Source: Ancylothrix sp. D3o (GTDB lineage: Bacteria; Cyanobacteriota; Cyanobacteriia; Cyanobacteriales; Oscillatoriaceae). Taken from it: a DNA stretch of 64,000 nt. A model generated the notes under the pieces. It had not been told where the DNA came from, did not search any database, and saw only the letters and a list, made by a program, of their open reading frames with translations. The position numbers and the translations under genes are program-made. Every line of letters begins with the position of its first letter. Positions within the stretch are counted from its first letter, which is position 1. Positions 18,321-27,284 of the stretch are shown here, piece after piece. The stretch is taken from the NCBI RefSeq assembly GCF_025370775.1, contig NZ_JAMXEX010000001.1, positions 248,001 to 312,000 of the forward strand, written 5' to 3'.

Positions 18321-19228
18321 TTAAAAACATCGCGTTTCCACAACCGGAAATAATGCAAAGTTGTCCTTAAACTATGTTCAATTTGGCTTATTTCCGGCTT
18401 AGTTTCTTCTTTTTTTTCTTCAACTGTCGGCTTTTCTTGCACAACCTGCAACACCGGCTTATTCATCCAATAACCGCCATCCCAGCGAACTAACTTAGAT
18501 TGTAAATTGACACAATCGGTTTTTGTAAAATAATGGTTTACTAAACTTTTGCGAGTTAAATTTAAATCTTTAATCGCACTTCCGCCATGCAAAAGTTGGG
18601 CGTGCCAGATAAAAACATCGCCTTTTTTAGGCGTAAAAAATTCCTCCTTTAAATTATTCTTTTTCACTTCCTCAGCCATATATTCTTGCCAAGCAGGGAA
18701 CTCATTTTCAATTACATGAGGACTACCACTCGAAAAACGATAAATTGGTATTTTATGACTGCCTGGAATATAACATAATGGCCCTGCATTTGGGTGGCAA
18801 TCTTCCAAAGCTATCCAAGTTGCCACCAAAGCATGATCTGTAAACGGAGTCATGTAAAGCGAATCAACATGAAGAAACTGCTCAGTGCCATAATCTAAAC
18901 TCAGAGTATTACAAAGCACTGGCACATCTGCTAACAACTCCCCTAAAATATTTCCTAATCGTTCATTTAAACTTAAATCGCGGATTTCTTCATAATTTAG
19001 ATATAAATCATTTACCTTGCAACGGTGGTTTTTTTCCTCCTCCGACAAATCAATCATATAACACCGGCGGTTAGTTTCCATATCATCAACCACCACATTA
19101 CTAGGGCATTCTTCCCACAAACGCCGATGGAGTTTTACCACTTTATCTATCTGTTCAGCCGAAAAAAAAGCCGGTAAAATTAAATAACCGTTTTCGTCCC
19201 AAAAATGCTTTTGTTCTTGTGTTAACAT
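18305..19228 (-). CDS. Phytanoyl-CoA dioxygenase (PhyH) family protein
   Basis: A Fe(II)/2-oxoglutarate oxygenase-type protein of 307 residues from the ATG at 19228 (MLTQEQKHFWDENGYLIL). That start matches the usual beginning of the family, so I prefer it to the upstream ATG at 19297, which would add 23 atypical residues. The iron-binding HxD is in QFLHVDSLYM and the distal histidine in IWHAQLLHGG; CYIPGSHK is the usual neighbour. The C-terminal 40 residues are charged and probably disordered. Family members hydroxylate lipids, small metabolites or natural products, and this one cannot be specified. Confidence 0.85.
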   Translation of the reverse strand: MLTQEQKHFWDENGYLILPAFFSAEQIDKVVKLHRRLWEECPSNVVVDDMETNRRCYMIDLSEEEKNHRCKVNDLYLNYEEIRDLSLNERLGNILGELLADVPVLCNTLSLDYGTEQFLHVDSLYMTPFTDHALVATWIALEDCHPNAGPLCYIPGSHKIPIYRFSSGSPHVIENEFPAWQEYMAEEVKKNNLKEEFFTPKKGDVFIWHAQLLHGGSAIKDLNLTRKSLVNHYFTKTDCVNLQSKLVRWDGGYWMNKPVLQVVQEKPTVEEKKEETKPEISQIEHSLRTTLHYFRLWKRDVFKPTGL

Positions 19229-19369
19229 TGGCAACCTATAACAAACAAAACCCCAATAAAAAATAACCGGCGCAACTTCTCTCGCTTTTCGATTCACTCA
19301 ACGCAAATCCTTAAAGCCGCAGCGCCAATTTTTGCCGATAATTAACCCTGATGGTAAAAATTTTAAACG

Positions 19370-20089
19370 TTATTCCAAAGTAAAAGTTTTGGTTTCGGTA
19401 ACGCTTTTACCGGCTACTTTATCGTGAACAGTCATCGAAATTGTGTACTCTCCTACCGGTAGTTCACTGGTGGTTTTAGAGTCTACAGTACCCACAGGAG
19501 ACTTAGCAATATTATCCGGTAAATCAATTACTCCTTTTTCCCCTAGCAAACTTTTTTGGGAGCCTAAAACTTTACCCTCAGCGTCTTTAAGTTCAACATC
19601 TAAATCAAGTTGATTTTTGCCATTTTCACCCTTTTGAAATTTGCCAACATTCAGCAATACTAAATTCACAGGTTCGCCTTTTTTAAAAATTCCTTCTGCC
19701 ATTGGTTCAACCTGACCCGTCGCTGTATTTTCTTTGGCAAAAATTGATGTGGCAACTTTTAACTCTGAATCATTTTCGGTTGCAGTAGTTGGGGAAGATT
19801 CAGCATTTGGCGATATTTCAACCGTTGGCGATGTTTCAGCCGTTGGCGATGTTTCAGCCGTTGGTGAACTTTCAGCCGTTGGGGAAGTTTCAGCCGTTGG
19901 CGATGTTTGTGAAGAAGAAGAAATGGTGGGTACAGTTTCAGGCGTTGGCGAAGAAATTATAGCCGGTGTTGAAGTGGCAGCCGGTGAAGACTTAGCAGAA
20001 GACGTTTCATTGCTTCCCCCACAACCCGCCAACAAAAACATCAAACCAGAAACAACAGAAAACCCTATCAGATTTAATCTTTGACTCAT
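19370..20089 (-). CDS. Lipoprotein with Ser-Pro-Thr-Ala-Glu repeat linker
   Basis: A 239-residue protein with a lipoprotein signal peptide ending in LLAGC (cysteine near residue 23). Residues about 28-105 are a low-complexity linker containing around seven SPTAE[TS]-like hexamers. The C-terminal part (about 110-239) is a beta-rich domain with KGEPVNLVLLNVGKF and LPVGEYTISMTVHD, which looks like an immunoglobulin-like fold found in several secreted cyanobacterial proteins. It is probably anchored in a membrane with the domain in the periplasm or outside. Function unknown. The plus-strand frame here is a shadow of the repeats. Confidence 0.78.
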   Translation of the reverse strand: MSQRLNLIGFSVVSGLMFLLAGCGGSNETSSAKSSPAATSTPAIISSPTPETVPTISSSSQTSPTAETSPTAESSPTAETSPTAETSPTVEISPNAESSPTTATENDSELKVATSIFAKENTATGQVEPMAEGIFKKGEPVNLVLLNVGKFQKGENGKNQLDLDVELKDAEGKVLGSQKSLLGEKGVIDLPDNIAKSPVGTVDSKTTSELPVGEYTISMTVHDKVAGKSVTETKTFTLE

Positions 20090-20322
20090 TTTTTCCTCAA
20101 AATTTAGGCAATAGAAAACGCCCAGCCTGTTAAGAACGTTACAGTATCAGATAACATTAAAAAATGTCAAGAGCCGGATGTTAGCGCTTGCTAGTCTGAA
20201 AAAAGCCTTCAGTGCGTCCTCTAGGTAAAAACCCCAATCAAATCTATAATTTTTATATTGGCAGCAAAACCGAATTTTCGGAACCTGCCTAAACTTATAA
20301 GCGTGATTTTTCCCTGGTTTCC

Positions 20323-21663
20323 ATGACTGCAACACCCCGCCGGTATCACATTACAACCTTCGGCTGCCAAATGAACAAAGCCGACTCCGAACGCATGGCT
20401 GGCATCCTTGAAAATATGGGCTTTGCTTGGTCAGAAGACCCTAACGATGCAGATTTAATTTTGTATAATACCTGCACGATTCGGGACAATGCCGAACAGA
20501 GAGTTTATTCGCATTTGGGCCGGCAAGCACACCGCAAACGCTCTAACCCTGACCTGACCTTGGTTATGGCCGGTTGTGTGGCCCAGCAAGAAGGCGAAAC
20601 CCTATTGCGGCGTGTACCAGAACTAGACCTCGTAATGGGGCCCCAACACGCCAACCGGCTAGGAGACTTACTAGAGCAAGTATTTGCAGGCTCGCAGGTG
20701 GTAGCAACCGAGCCGGTGCATATCATGGAAGATATCACCAAACCCCGCCGCGACAGCCGCGTTAGCGCTTGGGTAAACGTTATTTACGGCTGTAATGAAC
20801 GCTGTACCTATTGCGTTGTCCCCAACGTGCGAGGCGTCGAGCAGTCCCGCACACCGGAAGCTATCCGCGCAGAAATGGAAGAACTTAGCCGGCAGGGTTA
20901 CAAGGAAGTGACGCTGTTGGGTCAAAATATTGATGCCTACGGACGCGACTTACCGGGGACAACGCCGGAAGGCCGGCACCTCCACACCCTCACTGATTTA
21001 CTGTATTACGTCCACGATATCCCCGGTATAGAGCGTCTACGTTTTGCCACATCTCACCCTCGTTATTTCACAGAAAGATTGATTAAAGCTTGTGCGGAAT
21101 TGCCGAAAGTTTGTGAGCATTTCCACATTCCTTTTCAGTCAGGAGATAATGAACTTTTGAAGGCAATGGCGCGGGGTTATACGCAGGAAAAATACCGCCG
21201 CATTATTGATACAATTCGCTCTTATATGCCTGATGCTTCGATTACGGCTGATGCGATTGTTGGTTTCCCTGGTGAGACGGAAGAACAGTTTGAAAAAACG
21301 CTGAAGTTGATTGAAGATATTGGGTTTGATTTGGTGAATACGGCGGCTTATTCTCCGCGTCCTAGTACACCGGCAGCCCTTTGGGAAAATCAACTTTCTG
21401 AGGAGGTAAAAGCTGATCGTTTGCAACGGATAAATCACTTGGTTAATCAAAAGGCTGCTGAACGTTCGCAACGTTATTTTGGTCGTGTTGAAGAGGTGTT
21501 AATTGAAGAGCAAAATCCCAAATATCCCGAACAAGTTATGGGAAGAACTCGTGGCAACCGGCTCGCTTTTTGTGCTGGAGATATTAATGAGTTAAAGGGG
21601 CAAATTGTGAAGATGAAAATTACGGAGGTGCGTCCGTTTAGTTTGACTGGGGTGCCTGTGTAA
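20323..21663 (+). CDS. miaB: tRNA-2-methylthio-N6-dimethylallyladenosine synthase
   Basis: A 446-residue radical-SAM methylthiotransferase that thiomethylates i6A37 in tRNA. The N-terminal UPF0004 domain binds a second cluster through C15 ([11 protein letters not shown]), C51 (NTCTIRDNA) and C85 (MAGCVAQ). The radical-SAM cluster is C157, C161 and C164 ([13 protein letters not shown]). A TRAM domain ends the protein. All ligands are present and the length is standard. Reverse-strand frames are shadows. Confidence 0.96.
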   Translation: MTATPRRYHITTFGCQMNKADSERMAGILENMGFAWSEDPNDADLILYNTCTIRDNAEQRVYSHLGRQAHRKRSNPDLTLVMAGCVAQQEGETLLRRVPELDLVMGPQHANRLGDLLEQVFAGSQVVATEPVHIMEDITKPRRDSRVSAWVNVIYGCNERCTYCVVPNVRGVEQSRTPEAIRAEMEELSRQGYKEVTLLGQNIDAYGRDLPGTTPEGRHLHTLTDLLYYVHDIPGIERLRFATSHPRYFTERLIKACAELPKVCEHFHIPFQSGDNELLKAMARGYTQEKYRRIIDTIRSYMPDASITADAIVGFPGETEEQFEKTLKLIEDIGFDLVNTAAYSPRPSTPAALWENQLSEEVKADRLQRINHLVNQKAAERSQRYFGRVEEVLIEEQNPKYPEQVMGRTRGNRLAFCAGDINELKGQIVKMKITEVRPFSLTGVPV

Positions 21664-21672
21664 TTCTTGTAG

Positions 21673-21697
21673 GTTGGGTTGAGGCACGAAACCCAAC
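21673..21697. terminator. GTTGGGTT/AACCCAAC hairpin after miaB
   Basis: Perfect 8-bp stem starting 10 bases after the miaB stop, of a sequence type common between cyanobacterial genes. No T tract follows. Confidence 0.5.
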
Positions 21698-21772
21698 ATC
21701 AGAAACCAATGGGGGCTGGTTTCTACTGACTTTTGAATCCTACCCCCCTTAACCCCCCTACAAATATTCTGG

Positions 21773-22234
21773 TTAATCCACCGGACGTGATATTACTTGT
21801 TTAACTTGCTCCACAGTTAATCCTAGCGCCTCGGCAATTTTATTATCACTCAAGCCAAACTGCCGTAATTTAATAATTGATTCAATCTTATCTGGGGTAA
21901 TACTAGGCCGGTCGGAGCAAATATTTATGTAACCTACAATATTATTATCACCAAAACTACAATCGGAAATAGTGAAATTTCCTTGACGTTATAAGACTGC
22001 TTTAAGATTTTTTTTATCAACCGGCTCATCAAAAACCTCACTTAGCTTTTGTAAAAGTTCATAACCCACATCTTTAACATGGCCGGCGGAAAGACGGTGA
22101 CTTTCAGCAATTTCTGAATATTCTTGTTGCTTGAGGGTTCCTTCAATAATTCCTCGCTGTAAACTATTTAAATGCTGGCCGGTTTTTTCGTACAGCAAAT
22201 CGTCCACAAATTTTAATACTTCTGGGATGTCCAT
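21773..22234 (-). pseudogene. vMAP/HTH-type small protein interrupted by one in-frame TAA
   Basis: The upstream half (22234-21992, MDIPEVLKFVDDLLYEKTGQ at the start) has the helical ISR-like pattern LNSLQRGIIEG, EYSEIAESHRLS and VDKKNLKAVL that opens many cyanobacterial vMAP and STAND proteins. A TAA at 21989-21991 follows, but the same frame continues without another stop for 71 codons, with NFTISDCSFGDNNIVGYI and then a helix-turn-helix unit (KLRQFGLSDNKIAEALGLT) ending at 21773. So a single nonsense codon splits a gene of about 153 residues. I place the start at 22234 because a TATAAT -10 overlaps the codons upstream. An alternative reading is a truncated but working 80-residue protein. 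Confidence 0.62.
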
Positions 22235-22261
22235 TTGGATAAATCTGAGAAATTTGCTGTT

Positions 22262-22267
22262 ATTATA
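22262..22267 (-). promoter_or_regulatory. -10 element (TATAAT) of the vMAP-like gene
   Basis: Perfect TATAAT on the minus strand at 22267-22262. Transcription would begin near 22254, about 20 bases before the ATG at 22234, and downstream of the alternative ATG at 22288. No convincing -35 was seen. Confidence 0.5.
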
Positions 22268-22414
22268 CCCGACTTTTTCCGCCTTCATCCGTCTTAATCC
22301 GATCTGCTCCTAAAAAATTAAAAAGATCCGTCTTTTTCCGCTTTCCAGTTGATAGTCAAGCGGTCTAGCATAGGGATAGCAAAAGTGAGATAAGCTTGGC
22401 AGGAGGATAGAGCT

Positions 22415-23599
22415 ATGAGTGGAGGATTACCCGGTTGGATTGGGGGCTTCTTTTCTGCGATAGTCTCTGAGGTTGGAGAAGTATTTAAAGATGATGCGGG
22501 TGGGAGTAATTCTGAGCCGGTGGAGGGTAAAAGTAATAGCAGTAATGACATTAATCCTTTGAATTGGGTTCGTGAAGGTTTATCTGAGATAGGCTCTCAC
22601 GTTGTTTCTGTGTTTAAAGATGATGCCGGTGGGAGTGATTCGGTGCCGGTGGAGGGTAAAAGCAATAGCAGCGCTCAAGAAAGGGGCAAAGCCAGTTATA
22701 TACAAGGCGAAGACTTAGAGATATACACAGAACAACAACTCGAAGAGTTTGGGTTAAATGCTAACTGGTATCCCCCAGAAAATAAGCTTCTTTTCGATGA
22801 AACATCCGAGAAGTTTGGTAAACTCACCCAAGTAGAAGTCACGATTGAAGATGATAATGGAGAGGAACTCGCCATAATAGAATGCAAAGCTTACGGGCCA
22901 AATTCAAGGTTATCAGGACCCAATGCAGTTGATCAAGTAAACCGACTAATTCATGTAGCTGAAGAAAGAGGAATCCCGCTGATTTTTTCTACTTCTGATG
23001 GAACGACTGACTGCTTTGGCAAAGATGTAATGGAAGTGCTTAATCAAACTCAGTGTTTTGTAATTTCTGTTGACAATATTTTCTTTGCAGATCCATCGGA
23101 TGTCAAAGAGACAGGTGTTACCCCAGGACTTCCGCCTGACCTTCAAGATCACTGGGAGGGATTTGGTACTGGGACTCAATCCGAATCCATTGATACTCAT
23201 AATGATAGCAGCAATGATCGTGACTCAGTTGATAACAATTCCAACTCAGAAAATAGCAACGTATATTACGATTTGTTTGGCAATAGATACGAAGAAACTA
23301 GCTCAAGCAATACGTCTGATAACAGCAGCAATGATTCAGAAAATAGTGGTGGCTTTTGGGATTTCTTTGGCGGGAGTAATTCTGGCTCAAGCGATACTTC
23401 CGATAACAGTAGCGGTGATTATGGCTCAAGCGATACTTCCGATTACAGCAGCAGTGATTCAGGAGATACCGGCGGCTCTTGGGATTTATTTGGTAGTAGC
23501 TATGATTCCAGTCCAAGCGATACTTCCGATTACAGCAGCAGTGACAATGACAGCGATAGTAGCTCTGACAGTAGCTATAGCAGTAGTGACTGGTGGTAA
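22415..23599 (+). CDS. Unrecognised protein: amphipathic repeats, PD-(D/E)XK-like domain, Ser/Asp-rich tail
   Basis: A 394-residue protein with an excellent ribosome site (AGGAGG 9 bases before ATG). I do not recognise the family. Residues 8-43 and 51-86 are two copies of a unit: an amphipathic helix, then VFKDDAGGS[ND]S and VEGKSNSS. Residues about 92-225 look like a restriction-nuclease fold: a strand QVEVTIEDDNG, then LAIIECKAYG with the E156-x-K158 pair, then the helix AVDQVNRLIHVA and the strand IPLIFST. Residues 250-394 are Ser/Asp/Asn-rich and hold three [YW]D[LF]FG units, ending SSSDWW. It starts a three-gene run. A nuclease role is inferred from the E-x-K pattern only. The protein could equally be a non-catalytic binder. 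Confidence 0.72.
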   Translation: MSGGLPGWIGGFFSAIVSEVGEVFKDDAGGSNSEPVEGKSNSSNDINPLNWVREGLSEIGSHVVSVFKDDAGGSDSVPVEGKSNSSAQERGKASYIQGEDLEIYTEQQLEEFGLNANWYPPENKLLFDETSEKFGKLTQVEVTIEDDNGEELAIIECKAYGPNSRLSGPNAVDQVNRLIHVAEERGIPLIFSTSDGTTDCFGKDVMEVLNQTQCFVISVDNIFFADPSDVKETGVTPGLPPDLQDHWEGFGTGTQSESIDTHNDSSNDRDSVDNNSNSENSNVYYDLFGNRYEETSSSNTSDNSSNDSENSGGFWDFFGGSNSGSSDTSDNSSGDYGSSDTSDYSSSDSGDTGGSWDLFGSSYDSSPSDTSDYSSSDNDSDSSSDSSYSSSDWW

Positions 23600-23625
23600 A
23601 ACCGGCCTTTTCTGGAAATTTAATC

Positions 23626-24159
23626 ATGGCTAATAAACCTATTTGGCAACAAATTGAGGAAGATACAAACTCGTTTGAGCAAGTTTTACTCCTAACATCA
23701 AAATTCATCTCAGTTAAGCCGAAATATCTCAGCTATACAAGGGCAATTGAGCAAGCTTATAAAGCTCATAAACCTTTCACATTGAAAGAGTGGCAGACAT
23801 TGCATGACATCGCAATTGCCCTGTGGTATCAGCAGTATTCTAGCTCCTCACATTCGTTTAAATTCGAGGATTTATCAGCGCAATTTTTGCCAAAATATCA
23901 GCAAATTATCAATTTGCTGCTCAAAAAAAGCACCCAGCTAACTCAATTGCAAGATATCTCATTTCTTAGAGAAAACAGCCTCAAGATTTGGCAAGAATTC
24001 ATGGCAAGGCTTTGTTTCATCAGCTATGAAGAAAAGCAGGCCGGGAAAAAGCCTAAAAAAGTACGATTAGACCCTGATACACAATTCGCTTTTTTCGGTG
24101 CTGCTGCGCTAACTATTGCAATAGGAGCAGCCATTTTAGTAGTTAAATTACGTCGTTAA
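23626..24159 (+). CDS. Unrecognised helical protein with C-terminal membrane anchor
   Basis: A 177-residue protein starting MANKPIWQQIEED at 23626, 26 bases after the nuclease-like gene; an in-frame ATG 33 bases earlier overlaps that gene and is less likely. Residues 1-140 are predicted helical with no motif I can name. A single hydrophobic segment (FAFFGAAALTIAIGAAILVV) ends the protein, followed by KLRR, so it is probably tail-anchored with the helical part in the cytoplasm. The next gene starts 15 bases later. The tight spacing suggests it works with its neighbours. Confidence 0.7.
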   Translation: MANKPIWQQIEEDTNSFEQVLLLTSKFISVKPKYLSYTRAIEQAYKAHKPFTLKEWQTLHDIAIALWYQQYSSSSHSFKFEDLSAQFLPKYQQIINLLLKKSTQLTQLQDISFLRENSLKIWQEFMARLCFISYEEKQAGKKPKKVRLDPDTQFAFFGAAALTIAIGAAILVVKLRR

Positions 24160-24174
24160 ATTTTGGATATTATC

Positions 24175-24564
24175 ATGCAACAACTGCTACAAGTTTTATT
24201 CTTTGCCGGCATGATAGGTGATGCCTACACTACTTTTTTTGGCTTGTTGGCGGCCTTGAACGGACAAACAGCAAATTCTTCAGAAGACATTGGAGTTTTA
24301 ATATTTGTGGGTTTAGCAACTGGAGTTATCACAGGATTTAACATTTTCACGATAGATATTTTTGAAAGGAAAGCAAAAATAATTTGGGGTTTTTGGCTAT
24401 TAGCCGTTATCGTTGATTTCATCACTTCTTTACTGGGCGGCTTCGGATTTATCAAACCAGAAGCAAATCAAATTATCGCCTATGGCTTAGTTTTCTTGAT
24501 CACAATTTTTATGTCATCTAGTCCAGGGATGTTGCGTTACATCTTGAAAAATCCTATCTATTAA
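24175..24564 (+). CDS. Unrecognised four-helix membrane protein
   Basis: A 129-residue protein with about four hydrophobic segments starting MQQLLQVLFFAGMIGDAY. I prefer ATG 24175 over the TTG at 24163 for codon reasons. IDIFERKAKIIWGFW forms a charged cytoplasmic loop between helices 2 and 3. No family recognised. It is third in the run 22415-24564 and may be the membrane partner of the nuclease-like and tail-anchored proteins. No terminator with a T-run is obvious after it. Confidence 0.68.
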   Translation: MQQLLQVLFFAGMIGDAYTTFFGLLAALNGQTANSSEDIGVLIFVGLATGVITGFNIFTIDIFERKAKIIWGFWLLAVIVDFITSLLGGFGFIKPEANQIIAYGLVFLITIFMSSSPGMLRYILKNPIY

Positions 24565-24787
24565 CCAGATAACCGGATATTTTATCTAGCGCTCAGGTTG
24601 CCTCCCTCATAAAATGAGCCGGCAACCCGGTTAATTCCTTGATTTGATAAAAGTTTTTAACATATTTACTCAACAAAAAACCAGTGTCTTTTATTGAAAT
24701 CGAGTTGAAATAAATTTTAAAAATCGTTGCATTATTCAAAATTTTTAAACTAAAATAAAAAAGTCCTGTATAAAAATCTTCTTTCCC

Positions 24788-25678
24788 TTGGCTTACGATA
24801 ATACCTGTAAATACATCGCCGAAAAATACCCCCAAGATATAGCTCGCTGGTTGCTATCAGTGGAAACCGGCGATATTCAGGTTCTCAAAACCGAATTAAA
24901 CCTAGAACCGATTCGTGCAGACTCACTTACATTTCTGCGAGTTCTATCTTCAATTCTACACATAGAATTTCAAACCCTCCCCAGTTCAACGCCGCCGCTG
25001 CCATTCAGAATGCTTGATTATTGGGTCAGGCTAAAACGACTATATAATTGTGATGTTGAACAGGTGGTTATTTTTTTAAAAGAAACAACCTCCGAAGTAG
25101 CTTTTACAGAAATCTATCGTGAGGGTAGCACAACCCATCAATAGTTCGTCATTCGCCTCTGGGAACAAGACCCGACGCCGTTTTTAGCCAATCCTGCACT
25201 ACTGCCGTTTGCCAGTTTAGCAAGAGCTAATGATCCTGAAGCATTGCTGTCCCAAGTGGCCCAACAAGTCGCTAGAATTGAGTCAGTCTCCGAACGTCAG
25301 AATATAGCAACTTGTACCGGCATTTTGGCCGGTTTGCGGTTTGAAAAAACATTGATTCAACAATTATTCAGGAGTAATATTATGCGCGAGTCTGTTTTCT
25401 ATCAAAGTATTCTCGAAGAAGGTCTCCAACAAGGTCTCCAACAAGGTCTCCAACGAGGCCGCCAAGAAGGCCGCCAAGAAGGCCGCCAAGAAGGAAAACA
25501 ACAGGAAGCAGCATCACTTATTATCCGCCTGCTATCCCGCCGGCTTGGTGTTGTAAATGAGCAACTTCAGCAGCAAATTCAGGCATTATCTTTAACCAAA
25601 TTAGAAGACCTAGCAGAGGCGCTTTTAGACTTTTCCCAATTTTCTGATTTAATTACTTGGTTGCAGCAAAACTCTTAA
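24788..25678 (+). pseudogene. Rpn/DUF4351-family nuclease gene with an amber codon
   Basis: The frame opens at TTG 24788 (AYDNTCKYIAEKYPQDIARWLL, the normal N-terminus of these proteins) and runs to TAG at 25142-25144, then continues in the same frame without another stop: FVIRLWEQDPTPFLANPALL, the expected next block of the family, then the Gln/Gly/Arg repeat region (GLQQGLQQGLQRGRQEG) and the C-terminal DUF4351 helices (LLSRRLGVVNEQLQQQIQ, to 25678). So one point mutation, probably of a tyrosine codon, splits a 296-codon gene; the start is also TTG instead of ATG. Family members are Rpn-type recombination-promoting nucleases or transposase-like proteins. The two halves together have normal length. 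Confidence 0.78.
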
Positions 25679-25696
25679 CACCTTTATATCCACATC

Positions 25697-25762
25697 AGAA
25701 ACCCGGTTTCTAAATAAATATTGAGTCTATAAACTTCAATTTTTCTTAGAAACCCGGTTTCT
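25697..25762. repeat. Two copies of AGAAACCCGGTTTCT
   Basis: The 15-base near-palindrome occurs at 25697-25711 and 25748-25762, and related copies lie at about 7870, 7922, 8440-8475 and 33510-33555. All are intergenic. Confidence 0.7.
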
Positions 25763-25880
25763 CAACATACAGCCTAACCTCCCCCCACCTTTTCCCCGAA
25801 AACCACTCTCCCACTCCGTAAACTTCCAACCAAGAGAAAATCACCGGCCCACCGCCGGCTATATTTATTCAGAAGCACAA

Positions 25881-26960
25881 ATGCGGAGTATTCAGACAAT
25901 GACAAAACTACGGGTAGGATTATTATTTGGCGGAAGATCAGGCGAGCACGAAGTCTCCATTAGCTCCGCAAGAGCCATCGCACGCGCCTTAAGCGCAGAC
26001 AGCAACAGCGAAAAATACGATATCTTGCCCGTATATATCCAAAAAGACGGCCTCTGGCAAGCCGGCGACACCGCACAACAAGTCTTAACCACCGGCCAAC
26101 CCCTCTCAACTTCCAGCGATAATGAACCCCTCGCCCGCTGGCAAACCCCCCCAGAAGTCGCCCAAGTAGACGTCTGGTTTCCCATCTTACACGGCCCCAA
26201 TGGCGAAGACGGCACCGTACAAGGATTACTCAAATTAATGCAAGTTCCCTTCGTCGGGTCAGGCGTCTTAGGTTCCGCCTTGGGAATGGATAAAATTGCA
26301 ATGAAAATGGCATTTGCAGAAGCTGGTTTACCCCAAGTTAAATACATGGCAATAAACCGCTCACAAATTTGGTCAAACCCCTGCGTATTTCCCAAACTTT
26401 GCGACGAAATCGAACAAAAATTAGGCTATCCTTGCTTTGTAAAACCGGCCAACCTTGGCTCCTCCGTCGGCATTTCCAAAGTACGCAACCGCAGCGAATT
26501 AGAAACAGCATTAGACAACGCCGCCAGTTATGACCGGCGCATCATCGTTGAAGCCGGAGTCATCGCCAGAGAAGTCGAATGTGCCGTTTTAGGAAACGAC
26601 AACCCCAAAGCATCTGTAGTAGGAGAAATCACCTTTAATAGCGACTTCTACGACTACGAAACCAAATACACCGCAGGCCAAGCCGACTTATTTATTCCCG
26701 CAAAAATCCCCGCTGAAATTAGCCAAAAAGTACAAGAAATGGCAATCCAAGCCTTTTTAGCCATTGATGGAGCCGGTTTAGGAAGAGTAGATTTCTTTTA
26801 TGTAGAATCAACCGGCGAAGTCTTAATCAACGAAATTAACACCCTCCCCGGCTTCACCGCCACCAGTATGTATCCCCAACTTTGGGCAGCCACCGGCATC
26901 CCCTTCTCCCAATTAGTTGAACAACTCATTCAACTAGCAATAGAACGCCACACCAACTAA
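25881..26960 (+). CDS. ddl: D-alanine--D-alanine ligase
   Basis: A 359-residue ATP-grasp enzyme that joins two D-alanines for peptidoglycan. [10 protein letters not shown] is the N-terminal substrate loop, [16 protein letters not shown] the lid region, [16 protein letters not shown] the ATP-binding strand and loop, and EINTLPGFT the metal-binding end. The second ATG at 25899 ([12 protein letters not shown]) fits the family start better than the first. Intact and of normal length. Confidence 0.95.
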   Translation: MRSIQTMTKLRVGLLFGGRSGEHEVSISSARAIARALSADSNSEKYDILPVYIQKDGLWQAGDTAQQVLTTGQPLSTSSDNEPLARWQTPPEVAQVDVWFPILHGPNGEDGTVQGLLKLMQVPFVGSGVLGSALGMDKIAMKMAFAEAGLPQVKYMAINRSQIWSNPCVFPKLCDEIEQKLGYPCFVKPANLGSSVGISKVRNRSELETALDNAASYDRRIIVEAGVIAREVECAVLGNDNPKASVVGEITFNSDFYDYETKYTAGQADLFIPAKIPAEISQKVQEMAIQAFLAIDGAGLGRVDFFYVESTGEVLINEINTLPGFTATSMYPQLWAATGIPFSQLVEQLIQLAIERHTN

Positions 26961-26967
26961 ATAGTAG

Positions 26968-26984
26968 GGTGGGCTTCGCCCACC
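26968..26984. repeat. GGTGGGC/GCCCACC hairpin repeat after ddl
   Basis: 7-bp stem with TTC loop, same family as 6354-6370; may mark the ddl 3' end. Confidence 0.55.
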
Positions 26985-27007
26985 TTAAATAAAATGTTCT
27001 ATTTCCC

Positions 27008-27244
27008 ATGCCGAAATCAAAAAAACGCTCGCCGCGCCTTCCTCCCCTTGTTTTAGTGTGGTTTTTCACCGTTTTAACAATAATAACCCTAACAGCCATA
27101 GCAATTTTTGGCTTAATTTTCCCTGGTTCAAATAAGCCCCAGCCCCCCCAAACAGACGGCAGCATTCCAAAAGAAGCAATCATAATTATTATCGTAACTT
27201 GTGCCGGCGGCTCCCTAGCAATCTTAAAATGGTTAAGTCAATAG
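27008..27244 (+). CDS. Small two-helix membrane protein
   Basis: A 78-residue protein: a basic N-terminus (MPKSKKRSPRLPP), a first hydrophobic helix (about 13-38), a Pro/Gly linker (NKPQPPQTDGS) and a second helix (about 57-75). Family unknown. It follows ddl by 48 bases beyond a hairpin. The CHAT gene comes from the opposite strand and ends 40 bases later. Confidence 0.55.
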   Translation: MPKSKKRSPRLPPLVLVWFFTVLTIITLTAIAIFGLIFPGSNKPQPPQTDGSIPKEAIIIIIVTCAGGSLAILKWLSQ

Positions 27245-27284
27245 TCCTTAGTCCTTAGTCCTTTGACAAATGACAAATGACAAA

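Noticed and set aside
23070-23708. Overlapping frames on both strands over the Ser/Asp-rich tail
   Set aside because: Repetitive codons open all frames; the Ile/Ala-rich and Cys/Tyr-rich products are artefacts.
23000-25700. Stop-codon recoding shared by the two single-stop genes
   Set aside because: The stops differ (TAA and TAG) and all housekeeping genes use standard stops, so mutation is the simpler explanation.
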